Origin: Lewinellaceae bacterium
GTDB lineage: Bacteria > Bacteroidota > Bacteroidia > Chitinophagales > Saprospiraceae
Direction of reading: 5' to 3'
NCBI GenBank assembly: GCA_020636375.1
Contig: JACJXZ010000009.1
Location: 62,001 to 126,000, forward strand
DNA: 64,000 bases
Part shown: positions 15,632 to 24,600 of the stretch, in pieces
Numbering within the stretch: the stretch's first letter is position 1
How the letters are laid out: each line of letters begins with the position of its first letter
Position numbers and translations under genes: made by a program
Notes under the pieces: generated by a model
The model's database searches: none
What the model saw: the letters and a program-made list of their open reading frames with translations, nothing else
What the model was told of the DNA's origin: nothing

Positions 15632-17884
15632 ATGAATCCTGTATATACTTTTCTCAACGGCGATGTAGCTTATGCACTGGGATGGACGGTTGTCCACTCC
15701 CTCTGGCAGGGCATGCTCATCGCGCTGCTGCTGGCCGGCGCCCTGATCGGGCTGCAGCAGCGGCCGGCTAACCTCCGGTATGTGCTGGCCAATTTTGCGC
15801 TGCTCCTCTTGCTGGCGGCTTCGGCCGCCACCTTTGCCGCTTGCTATCCGGCGGCGGAAAGCGGGGCTGCCGGCGGCGCGGGTGAGGCTGTTGCCGGCCT
15901 TATGCCTTACCAGGCAGAGCCGCAGGCCCCGGCCCTGGCCGGCATCCTGCAGGATCTCGAAACCTATTTCGAAGAACACCTGCCGCTGATCCTGTGCATC
16001 TGGCTCCTGGGCGTGGCTTTTTTCATGCTGCGCCTGCTGGGCGGCATCGCTTACGTCCAGCATCTGCGGCACGCCCGGGTGGCGCCGCTCCCCGGCCCCT
16101 GGCAGCAACGCGCGGAGCAGTTGGCCGCACAGCTCAGGCTGCGCCGCCCTGTCCGGCTCCTGGAGTCCGCCCTGGTGCGGGCACCGATGGTCATCGGCTA
16201 TTTAAAACCGGTGGTCCTCCTGCCCGTCGGCGCCGTCAACGGCCTGTCCGCCGAACAGGTGGAGGCCGTGCTGGCCCACGAGTTGGCCCACATTTACCGG
16301 AGGGATTACCTCTTCAACATCCTGCAATCACTCATTGAAGCACTATATTATTTTAACCCGGCTGTTTGGTGGATCTCCGCCAATATCCGGATGGAGCGGG
16401 AGAACTGCTGCGACGACATCGCCGTAGCGCTGTGCGGCAATTCCCTGGCCTACGCCAAAGCCCTGGTGAAGATCGAAGAAGACAGCCAGAGAAGCCCCCG
16501 CATGGCCATGGCCCTTGCCCGCAGGGGCAAAGGGCGCCTGCTCCACCGGGTAAAGCGGATCCTTAACCAACCGCAAAACAAATCCAACATCATGGAAAAA
16601 TTCACAGCAACGGCTCTGTTACTGGCGGCCATTGTATTCCTTTCTTTCAGCGCCGGCCACCCGGCAGAGGAGGAATCCGTCATCAATCCGCTGAAACGGC
16701 TGCCTGGCCTGAATCCGGAAGTACTCCAATCGCTGAACCCGGCAGAAAACGCCCTGCCCGGCCTGATTCAACCAGATACCCTGCCCAAAGGCAATGTTGA
16801 TTACCACTCTCACAAGAACGGCAAGGAGGTAAAAGCGCGCATCAGGGATCAAAAGATCGTAAAACTGGAGATCGACGGGAAGGAAATCCCGGAAAGCGAA
16901 CTGGAACAATACGAAGAAATGGTGGAGGAACTGCTGAGCGATGCCCCACCCCTGCCCCGCCCGCCCGCTACCCCCGCCCGCTCCACCCGCCGCCCCTACC
17001 CTCCGGTGCCAGGCGCAGTTCCTGCCCCTCCTGCGCCCCCAACCCCCCCGACACCTCCTACACCCCCGACACCCCTGGCACCCCGGAGCTTTTTAGGCCA
17101 TAAGGACGTCAATCGCGTCACCGCCAAAAAGCAGGACGACGGCCGCACCGCCATCATCATCGAAAAAATGGACGGGGAAAAGATCGAGCTGATCGTGGCC
17201 GACGAGGAGGATGGCCACAGCATTTACCTCGACGGCGAAGAACTGGCCGACGGCGAAACCAAAGTGATCGTCGAAGAAACCGGCCCGCGGCTGTTCCATT
17301 TCCGGGCGGACGACGGCGCCTCCCGCTTCTGGCTGGGTGGAAATGATGAAAAAGGCAAAGCCTACCAGGAATTGATGGAACAGTACCGCGCCGATCGCGA
17401 ACGCATCCAGGAAGAGATGAAAAGGGCCCATGAGCAACTGCGCCACGAGCGCACCGCCGAACGCGAGCGCCTGCTCAGCGAGCTGAAAGCCCAGCAGGAC
17501 GACATCCGCGAGCGCACCCGGGAAGCAATGGAGCAGTACCGGGAGCAGATGCGGCAGAACAACGACGAGATGCGGTTGCAGTTTGAAGAGGGCGGCTTTC
17601 GCTTCGCGCCCGAAGGCAATGTGTTGTTCTTTTCTACAGAAGATGCCGGAGTGGGAGGCAAAACCCAGAGCGCCCTGGAAAAACAACTGCTCGCCGACGG
17701 CCTGATCGAAACCGCTGCCAACTACCGTTTTGAACTGTCGGGCAAAGGGTGGGTGAAGGTCGAAGGCAAAAAACAGCCCCGGGCCGCCTACGAAAAATAC
17801 AAAAAGCTCTGGCAGGAAACTACCGGAGAAGAGGTGGGCGAAGACACCCACATCCGGATCAATAAGAAATCACAGGCAAGGTAA
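15632..17884 (+). CDS. M56 family (BlaR1-like) membrane metalloprotease with extended periplasmic domain
   Basis: A 750-residue protein. About four transmembrane helices (near 12-40, 47-72, 118-140 and 323-343) surround the zinc protease motif HELAH at residues 216-220 and the downstream acidic ENCCDD ligand region. Unlike BlaR1 it has no penicillin-binding sensor; instead the C-terminal half has a Pro-rich linker (about 437-487) with PPTPPTP repeats, beta-rich segments that include the repeated phrase DGEELADGE, a charged coiled coil (about 583-653), and a terminal helical segment. It probably senses an envelope signal and cleaves the BlaI-like repressor. The start is the ATG at 15632; a TTG three codons earlier is less likely. 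Confidence 0.9.
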   Translation: MNPVYTFLNGDVAYALGWTVVHSLWQGMLIALLLAGALIGLQQRPANLRYVLANFALLLLLAASAATFAACYPAAESGAAGGAGEAVAGLMPYQAEPQAPALAGILQDLETYFEEHLPLILCIWLLGVAFFMLRLLGGIAYVQHLRHARVAPLPGPWQQRAEQLAAQLRLRRPVRLLESALVRAPMVIGYLKPVVLLPVGAVNGLSAEQVEAVLAHELAHIYRRDYLFNILQSLIEALYYFNPAVWWISANIRMERENCCDDIAVALCGNSLAYAKALVKIEEDSQRSPRMAMALARRGKGRLLHRVKRILNQPQNKSNIMEKFTATALLLAAIVFLSFSAGHPAEEESVINPLKRLPGLNPEVLQSLNPAENALPGLIQPDTLPKGNVDYHSHKNGKEVKARIRDQKIVKLEIDGKEIPESELEQYEEMVEELLSDAPPLPRPPATPARSTRRPYPPVPGAVPAPPAPPTPPTPPTPPTPLAPRSFLGHKDVNRVTAKKQDDGRTAIIIEKMDGEKIELIVADEEDGHSIYLDGEELADGETKVIVEETGPRLFHFRADDGASRFWLGGNDEKGKAYQELMEQYRADRERIQEEMKRAHEQLRHERTAERERLLSELKAQQDDIRERTREAMEQYREQMRQNNDEMRLQFEEGGFRFAPEGNVLFFSTEDAGVGGKTQSALEKQLLADGLIETAANYRFELSGKGWVKVEGKKQPRAAYEKYKKLWQETTGEEVGEDTHIRINKKSQAR

Positions 17885-17902
17885 TCTAAAAAAAATTGGA
17901 TC

Positions 17903-19177
17903 ATGAAAATGAAGTGGACCTTAATACTGGCCCTGGCGGCCCTGCTGCCCGCCCTGCTCCTGGCCCAGGAAGAGCCGGAAAAAGGCAAACAGAAAATTGT
18001 CGTCATCAAAAAGTCCATCGACGAAAATGGAAACAAGGTGGTGGAAAAGATCGTCCGGGAAGCAGACGGCGATGAAAAGCTGGAGTGGAAAGACGAAGAA
18101 GGGCACGTGATCATCAAACTCGGCGGGGGCGATGCCGAATGGGAAAGCCCCGACGACATCGACATCGAGCTGGATGGCCTGGGCATGGACCTGGAAGAAC
18201 ACCTGGAGGGCCTGGACGAGCAGCTTCGAAACATCGAGGTGGAGGTAGACGAACTGGAGGATGGCCTGAAGAACCTGAAAATCCGCATCGAACCGGATGG
18301 CGAAGTGATCGAATGGCAGGGCCTGGGCGGCCTCCCGGAAGGCCTGGAGCAGCGCCTGGAGCAGAAAGGCCTGCATTTCCGGAGCCTGGAGGGCGAAGAT
18401 TTCACCTTTGCTGCGCCTCCCAACAAGGCGTTGCTTGGCGTAAAGATAGGCCAGGAAATAGAGATGGCCCATGAGAACGGAGACGTGGAGAAAACAGAAA
18501 TCCTCAGCGGCAAGGGCACGGCCGTCCTGGAGGTCTTTGAAGGCAGCGCCGCCGAAGAGGCGGGCGTCCGGAAGGGGGATATCATCACGGCTATCGATGG
18601 AGAAAAGATCGGCGATTACAAAGCTCTGGTCGAAGCCCTTCGCGATAAGGCGCCCGGCGACAAGGTGTCGGTCGGCCTCGAACGGGAGGGCCAACCCATG
18701 ACTGTAGAGGCCATTCTAAAGGGCAGGGAGTCAGCTCCGTTCGTTTATGAATTTAAAAAGGATGGCGACGGCCACGACATCCACTTTTTCAGCAAGGAGG
18801 GCGAAGAGAGCGGCCGCCGCCGCGGGGTGGTTATCCTCAAGGATGGAGTAGTGGTTATGGAACGGGAGGAGGAAGGCGTCCCGGAGGTGCCGGGACCCGG
18901 TGAAACCCGCCCCGCTCTGGGGCTCGAAGCCTTCGAGGCCTTCCCCAACCCGGCGGACAACGAGTTGACGGTGCGCTTCACCGGAGAACAGGCACCGGTC
19001 ACCATACGGCTGCTCGATGCCGCCGGCCAGCAGGTTTACAAGGAATACATCCAGGATTTCGAAGGCCGGTACGACCAGCGCATCGGCCTGCAGGGCATAC
19101 CCGAGGGCCTGCTCCTGCTTACCGTAGAACAGGAAGGCCGGGTGTTCACGGAAAAAGTGATGATTGCCCGGCAATAG
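17903..19177 (+). CDS. PDZ domain protein with T9SS sorting domain
   Basis: A 424-residue protein with a signal peptide (to about residue 21), an acidic region full of short charged strands and helices (20-165), a PDZ domain (about 177-273, with the carboxylate-binding strand ALLGVKIG and the SAAEEAGVRKGDIITAIDG core), a beta-rich linker, and a type A T9SS C-terminal domain (from FEAFPNPADNELTV, about 343-424). It should be exported across the outer membrane and anchored at the surface. It follows the M56 gene by 18 nt as third gene of the operon, so it may be an output or the signal partner of that system. Its N-terminal acidic beta segments resemble in style the M56 periplasmic region. Confidence 0.9.
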   Translation: MKMKWTLILALAALLPALLLAQEEPEKGKQKIVVIKKSIDENGNKVVEKIVREADGDEKLEWKDEEGHVIIKLGGGDAEWESPDDIDIELDGLGMDLEEHLEGLDEQLRNIEVEVDELEDGLKNLKIRIEPDGEVIEWQGLGGLPEGLEQRLEQKGLHFRSLEGEDFTFAAPPNKALLGVKIGQEIEMAHENGDVEKTEILSGKGTAVLEVFEGSAAEEAGVRKGDIITAIDGEKIGDYKALVEALRDKAPGDKVSVGLEREGQPMTVEAILKGRESAPFVYEFKKDGDGHDIHFFSKEGEESGRRRGVVILKDGVVVMEREEEGVPEVPGPGETRPALGLEAFEAFPNPADNELTVRFTGEQAPVTIRLLDAAGQQVYKEYIQDFEGRYDQRIGLQGIPEGLLLLTVEQEGRVFTEKVMIARQ

Positions 19178-19189
19178 TATAAAACTACT

Positions 19190-19279
19190 GGTGGTGTATT
19201 AAATCCGTTGAACTTTCGGTGCAAATGGAGAGCGGACCTCCAGGTCCGCTGAATGGATCAACGGATTTAATACACCACC
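19190..19279. repeat. nested perfect hairpin between convergent genes
   Basis: A 22-bp perfect inverted repeat (19190-19211 and 19258-19279) encloses a second perfect 9-bp hairpin, AGCGGACCT-CC-AGGTCCGCT (19231-19250). It fills the gap between the stop codons of the PDZ gene and the response-regulator gene. It could act as a bidirectional terminator, but the length and nesting resemble a mobile palindromic element. Confidence 0.8.
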
Positions 19280-19282
19280 AAA

Positions 19283-20041
19283 CTACTTATCCAGCCAGTT
19301 CTTGAAGTCGCCGACCCGGTCGCGGCTGACGATCACCTCGAAATCCGGCCGGGGCTTTAATTCCACCACCAGGCGGCTGTTGAAATAGGGGGATACCTTG
19401 TGAACGGCATGGATATGGGCGATGGCCTTTCGGTTGAGCCGGAAGAACATCCTGGGGTTGAGCAGCCCTTCCAGCTGGTCGAGGGTATAATCCAGGGCGT
19501 GCCGTTTTTTATCCTTCATCCGGGCAAAGAGCAGGCCATCTTCCGAGTAAAAATAATGGACGTCGTCGGCTTGTATGTAGGTGAGTTGCTGGCCGATCTT
19601 GACAATGAACCGTTCTTTATACTCCGGCGCCTGAAAGGATTGGATCAGGCTTTCCAGCGCCCGGGCGTTCAGGAGTGGCGCCTTGCCGAAGAAGCGGTCG
19701 AATTTGGACAGGGCCCGCTCCAGTTCTTCCGGATCGATGGGTTTCAGCAGATAGTCGATGCTGTTGAGCTTGAAAGCCCTTAGGGTATACTGATCATAGG
19801 CGGTGGTAAAAATAACGGGTGCCTGGACCTCTACTTCCCGGAAAATATCGAAGCTCAGGCCGTCGGCAAGCTGAATGTCGAGAAACAACAGGTCAGGGCC
19901 GGGGTTTTCCCCGAGCCAGCGGGCAGCGCTCTCCACGCTGTCGATCTGGCCGAGGATATCTGCCTGCGGCCTTTGTTTTTGTAGGAGTTGCTGCAACCGG
20001 TTGGCAGCCGGCTTTTCATCTTCAACGATGAGCACTTTCAT
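19283..20041 (-). CDS. LytTR-type response regulator
   Basis: A 252-residue regulator. The receiver domain (1-120) carries the acidic pair in LIVEDEK, phospho-acceptor Asp55 in LLFLDIQLADG, and the conserved TTAYDQY and LLKPID. The C-terminal LytTR domain (about 145-250) shows RMFFRLNRKAIAHIHAV, which binds DNA direct repeats. The expected partner is a LytS-type kinase such as that at 11645-12697, but no kinase gene is adjacent. A DUF2141 gene lies 172 nt upstream on the same strand. A TACCTTTG box is 21 nt upstream of the ATG. Confidence 0.95.
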   Translation of the reverse strand: MKVLIVEDEKPAANRLQQLLQKQRPQADILGQIDSVESAARWLGENPGPDLLFLDIQLADGLSFDIFREVEVQAPVIFTTAYDQYTLRAFKLNSIDYLLKPIDPEELERALSKFDRFFGKAPLLNARALESLIQSFQAPEYKERFIVKIGQQLTYIQADDVHYFYSEDGLLFARMKDKKRHALDYTLDQLEGLLNPRMFFRLNRKAIAHIHAVHKVSPYFNSRLVVELKPRPDFEVIVSRDRVGDFKNWLDK

Positions 20042-20061
20042 AAACGCGGCTTTGCTTTCGG

Positions 20062-20069
20062 CAAAGGTA
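20062..20069 (-). promoter_or_regulatory. -7 element TACCTTTG of the response regulator gene
   Basis: TACCTTTG on the minus strand matches TAnnTTTG 20 nt ahead of the ATG at 20041, indicating that the regulator has its own promoter. Confidence 0.45.
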
Positions 20070-20157
20070 GGAGTATTTGAGGATTATTTCATGGACGAGG
20101 ATACTGCCATTCCTTAACGAAGGTTTCCGGCCTCCGTCCGTCGTAACCGGACTACGG

Positions 20158-20220
20158 GCCGGCGGAGACGGAGTGCCCTCATCACTCACTCACTCACTCA
20201 TTCACTCAATCACTCAATCA
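20158..20220. repeat. shared 18-mer plus CACTCA tandem array
   Basis: GCCGGCGGAGACGGAGTG (20158-20175) recurs identically at 13846-13863. It is followed by an array of TCACTCACTCAC/TCATTCACTCAA units (20182-20220). Arrays of the same type occur at 44004-44070 and 63567-63600. The array is non-coding. Confidence 0.65.
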
Positions 20221-20678
20221 TACCACTCCCGCAGGCTGATCCGCAGGCGTTGGCTGCTGGCCTGAAACTGGAAAGACACCTCGCTGAAGCTGGGCAGGCG
20301 CCACTTCGACCGGGGCGGCCGGGAAAAGGCGAAAGGCTCGGTCGGGATGCCGAGAAAATTGCGGTCCAGTTCGCCGTTGTCGTTGATGTCGTGGAAAAGA
20401 GCGACGGCATAGGTGCCAAAAGGCAGGCCCGGGATGGAAAAGCGGGCGTCTCCAACCCTTTCTACTTTAAAACCCTGAACGATGGCTTTTTCCTTGACCA
20501 GGTAATTGTCCTGCGAGTCATAAATGCCTACCCAGATGGTGCCTTTGGCTTCCTTCACGTTGCCTACTTCAATGACCAGTTGGCCGTCTTCAAGGCCGGT
20601 GCCGGGGGCCGGATGCCCGCCGGCCGGCGCCAGTAACGCCGGCAGCGCCAGCAATAATTGGATGAGGGTCGAGATCAT
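20214..20678 (-). CDS. DUF2141 domain-containing protein (copy 2)
   Basis: A 154-residue exported protein with signal peptide and one DUF2141 domain; it is a clear paralogue of the protein at 12702-13148, sharing FGTYAVA-FHD-N-NGELD, GIPTEP-AFS and the basic segment before the last strand. The acidic DINDNGELD loop may bind Ca2+ (inference). It is on the same strand as the LytTR regulator and may be cotranscribed with it, although the regulator has its own -7 box. Confidence 0.88.
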   Translation of the reverse strand: MISTLIQLLLALPALLAPAGGHPAPGTGLEDGQLVIEVGNVKEAKGTIWVGIYDSQDNYLVKEKAIVQGFKVERVGDARFSIPGLPFGTYAVALFHDINDNGELDRNFLGIPTEPFAFSRPPRSKWRLPSFSEVSFQFQASSQRLRISLREWYD

Positions 20679-21295
20679 GTTTGAAGAATTTTTTCAGTAC
20701 TACATCGTTCAGTCATCTTTACAAAGACTTTTTACAGCGGCAAAGGTTGCTGCAAAATGTCATCTTGTCAAACTTTTTTCCCGGCGATGCGGAATTAGAA
20801 TATTTTTTCTATATTTATATTTGTTACGTCTCATCAATATCTGCCGGACCTATTGTCATGAAGCCTGTGGGCCAGGAAACGCCGCCTGGGCACGAACAAA
20901 AGGATGAACCGGGTTTACAGCGCCCAGCTCCTGCGGCAGGGAGCAGCACCTCCAGTAAATCCTCTATATCCCGTCTGTTTTTGCCCAATCCGGCAGCCGT
21001 AAACCCTGTCCGGGATTTCCCAAAAACAAAGTATTATGGACAACACCAGAAGGTACACAAGATGGTTTTTGGTGAACAATTCACCTTCGCCGGGCGGTTC
21101 CCTTGATTATTCAAGCCCGCCCGGTTTTCCATTTAGTGTATCCGCTTTCCGAAATGCCGCCGGGCAGACAAAACCGGGTAATACAATCTGAAGGTTGCCT
21201 TCCGTTCTGCCGTATTATTTGTACGGCGCATTCCAATTATTGTTCCCCCCTTCCAAAAAAGGGAGGCAAAACTGGAAGAGATTAGAATTATTGCC

Positions 21296-21303
21296 TATTT
21301 TTG
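21296..21303 (+). promoter_or_regulatory. possible -7 element TATTTTTG of the adhesin gene
   Basis: TATTTTTG matches TAnnTTTG about 345 nt upstream of the ATG. No good -33 TTG is visible. If it is used, the mRNA has a leader of more than 330 nt containing the hairpins at 21575-21635. Confidence 0.3.
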
Positions 21304-21574
21304 CATGGCCGGATCAAGCCGGGCCCAAACAATTTTTATCTTAACTGGTTTCGGATAGTTGTCAGTATCCTGCTGACACCATGAAATTGAACATCAACTG
21401 TTACTCACACAGGCCCAAGCCTTTACAAGCCCTTCGATACTACCCCATACAGTATTGTACCTGTCGGCCTTTGTATTGAGAAGAAATAACCTCAGCTGTT
21501 TTATGTACACAGAGGCATTTTTCTTCGTCAAACAATAGGCAGGCGCAGTTGTCGCTATAACAAATCACAAAAAA

Positions 21575-21635
21575 GACGCCCGTATGTTCCCACCACGACA
21601 TAAGCGGTGAGGGCGTCGTTTTGTTAAGCTAACAA
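21575..21635. promoter_or_regulatory. attenuator-like hairpins next to the adhesin start
   Basis: A 7-bp stem GACGCCC (21575-21581) with GGGCGTC (21611-21617) contains an inner helix TATGT/ACATA and is followed by GTTTTGTT. On the opposite strand the same stem is followed by six T, so it can read as a bidirectional terminator. A second perfect stem TTGTTA-AGC-TAACAA (21621-21635) follows, 12 nt before the ATG at 21648. A terminator-like hairpin here suggests attenuation or mRNA 5' protection. Confidence 0.5.
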
Positions 21636-21647
21636 ATTTTAATTCGC

Positions 21648-24600
21648 ATGAAAGACCGCTATCAGGCATTCAATGAGAAAACCATAGCCAAATTTTTGAT
21701 GAGGGGATGGCTTTATCCGACGGCCTTTTTTTTCCTGTTGGCCAGCATTCTCCCCTCCGCTGACGCGCAGTGTATCCTCCGGATCAGTTCCGTCGACGTA
21801 AGTTGCAATTATGCCAATGGCACCAACGAATTTTCAGTGGCCGTGGCAGTGGAATATCAGGCGGGAGGGGCAATATCCCCTATTCAGGTGTCCGTCGGCG
21901 GGCAAAGCCAGCTGTTCACCCCCGCCGCGTCCGGCGGAGTCCATACGTTTTCCGGCTTCAGCCTGCCCAGCCCGGGCATGGGCTATCCCGTAACCGCTCA
22001 GTTCACCAATGGCAACGCCTGCCAGGTTTTCAGCACTGCCGACGCTATCGCCTGCACGCCCGCCTGCCCGGGTACGCCTGCTTCTCTGGGTGGCATGGCC
22101 TGGGCCGAAGTTACGCCCGACGGCGCCTTCGACAACGAACCCGGGCAGCCGAATGTCAAAGTCGAAGTATACGATTGCGAAGGGCAACTACGGGGCACGG
22201 CCTTTACCAATGCCGAAGGGCGCTGGAGCGTTTCCGGGTTGAATGCAGGAGAGGAGTACCGCGTGGAGTTTTCCGCCCAGCAGGTACCGGGTATAAGCCC
22301 TTCCCTGGCCGGACCGGATAACGGCTCTCCGGTGCAGTTCGCCACGGCTGGAGACTGCGCCGTGAACGCCGCCTTCCTGGACCTGTCCGCCGGAGATTGT
22401 TTCAACCGGGAAGATGCCGCTGCGGCCGATTGCTCCGGGCCTCCCAATGTCCTGGACTGGAGCGCCTACGCAGAAGGCGCCAACCCTTTTTCCCGGCCGC
22501 CTTTTTCCGTAGATGTCAATACCGACAAAGTGTCCTGGGCCCGAACGATGGACGGCGCGACGCCCTATGCCCATAAAGTCTACCATTCCCGGTTCGGAGG
22601 GGAAGAGGCGTATTACCTGCTCGAAACGGAAGCCAATAACAATACTCCCGGAAGTGAAAGCGGCGTCGGCGCGGTTTTCGCCTTCAGCCGCCCTGTGGCC
22701 GGGCTCTCCTTTACCCTGCTCGATATCGATATTTCCGGCAGCGCCGTCGACCGGGTGGCTGTTCATGGATTCCTCGGCGGGGCCCCCGTCCCCTTGTCGC
22801 TCCCGGAAATAACAGCCGGCAGCGCCGTCAGCGTCCTCGAGCCTTTCCTCTTCGAGGGGGCTTCCCCGGTGGGAGACGATTCGAACGCCGGCAACGTTGC
22901 CATCCGGTTCAATGAACCGGTCGACCAGGTGGCCATCACTTTGTTTTCGGTAGCAGCGGCAGACCTGGGCAGCATCGTCCAGAGTATCGGGATCGGCAAT
23001 ATGAGCTGGTGCCGGGAACCGGTGCCCCTGTCGCCCGGCTGCACCCGCATATTCGACTGGATGGGCTTTCCCGATAACGACGATGGCCCCACTCCTTATG
23101 TTATGGACGAAGTGGAACTGGCCGTCACCGGGAACGACCCCTTTGGCATTGCTTCCAGTTCGGCCTTCATGGTCGACAACGACTTCTCGCCCGAGGGCGG
23201 GCAGCGCGGATTCTGGGGCATCGCCATGGATGCTTCCGCTCCGGATCAGTTTGTTGAAAGCACGATCACCTTCAGCCAGCCGGTAAGCCTGCTTACCTTT
23301 ACTATCCTGGATATCGACCAGGCAGACTGGGACGGCCTGCCCGGCTTCTCCTATCAGGATCAGGTTTCCGTCCGGGGTTTTCTTGGCGGGGAAGAGGTGC
23401 TCCTGAGCCTTTCCGATATTACGCCCGGTTTGGGCGGTCTGGGAAGCGTGGTCGGCGTTTCCTCCCCGAACCTGTATGCCGGCAACGGCCGGGGTGCCAG
23501 CGGCACCTCCGCCGACGGCAACCTCACGGTCGCCTTCCCGCAGGAGGTGGACTCCGTGGTGGTCCGCCTGTCGCCTGGCCCAGACGGGCCCTCCAACCCG
23601 GCCGGCCAGCAGATCGGCCTGAGCGATATCAACTTCTGCATCTGCGAGCCGGCACCCCTGCAACTGGGCGACCTGATCTGGGAAGATGAAAACGGCGACG
23701 GCGTGCAGGACGCCTGCGAGCCTCCTCTGGCGGGCCTGCCGGTCGCCCTCTATGACGAGGCAGGCACCCTGCTCGCCACTACCCGCTCCAGCCCGGAGGG
23801 CCGCTACCACTTCACCCGCTCCGGAACGGTCGGCGAAAACTGGCTGGCTGATGGGCAGGTCGAACCCAATACGTCCTATTTTATCGTCCTGGGCAGCAGC
23901 AGCGACAGCCTGCCAAACGATTATACCTGGGTCAATGGAGCGCCTTACCTGATAACGACCCGGTTTGTCGGCGCCGGCGCCAACCCGTTCATGAACGATT
24001 CTGACCCCGACCCCAACAACCTGAGTTCCAATATGCCGGGCGACATCCCGGGCCGGCTGCCGTACATCAAAGTCACTACCGGCGGGCCGGGGCAGGTCAA
24101 TACCACCCTCGACGCCGGTTTCCGGCCTGCCCGGTTCGATATGGCCCTGCGCAAAGTGGTGCACGAAGACCTGACCCCGCCGCCCTTCGCGCCGGGCGAT
24201 ATCGTCAGCTTCGTCATTACCGTATACAACCAGGGTGCCATTCCAGCTGATTCTCTGCGAATCGCAGACTATTATCCCTCCGATGCCCTGGTGCTGGAAG
24301 ATACGGCGAACTGGTCTGTCGTTAACGGCGTAGCTGTCAGCCGGAACGCGCTGCCGGTGATGGCCCCCGGCGACTATCGTGTCCTGAGCATCAGTTTCCG
24401 GATAAAGCCTTCCTTTACAGGAGACACCATCATCAACCGGGCCGAGATCTATCAGGCGTTCAATTCCATCGACGCGGATGACGAGGATTCTTTCCCCGAC
24501 CTCATCCCCGATAATGACGCCGGCGGGGCACCCGGCTCCGGTGCCGACGATGCCGTCGACGGAGACGGGACCGGCCCGGTGAACGGCACGGATGCCGCCA

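Larger units (their letters stand above)
20679..21647. other. 969-nt leader/intergenic region before the giant adhesin
   Basis: No credible gene is present. It holds a TATATTTG box at 20816-20823, a hairpin GGTGAA-CAA-TTCACC (21071-21085), a second hairpin CCGGGCGG/CCGCCCGG (21090-21097 and 21117-21124) followed by T4, a TATTTTTG box at 21296-21303, and two further stem-loops close to the start codon. The region probably carries the promoter and a long structured 5' UTR. Confidence 0.5.

Noticed and set aside
20681..21106. 141-codon frame upstream of the giant adhesin
   Set aside because: No homology signal, odd composition and overlap with promoter-like boxes and hairpins.
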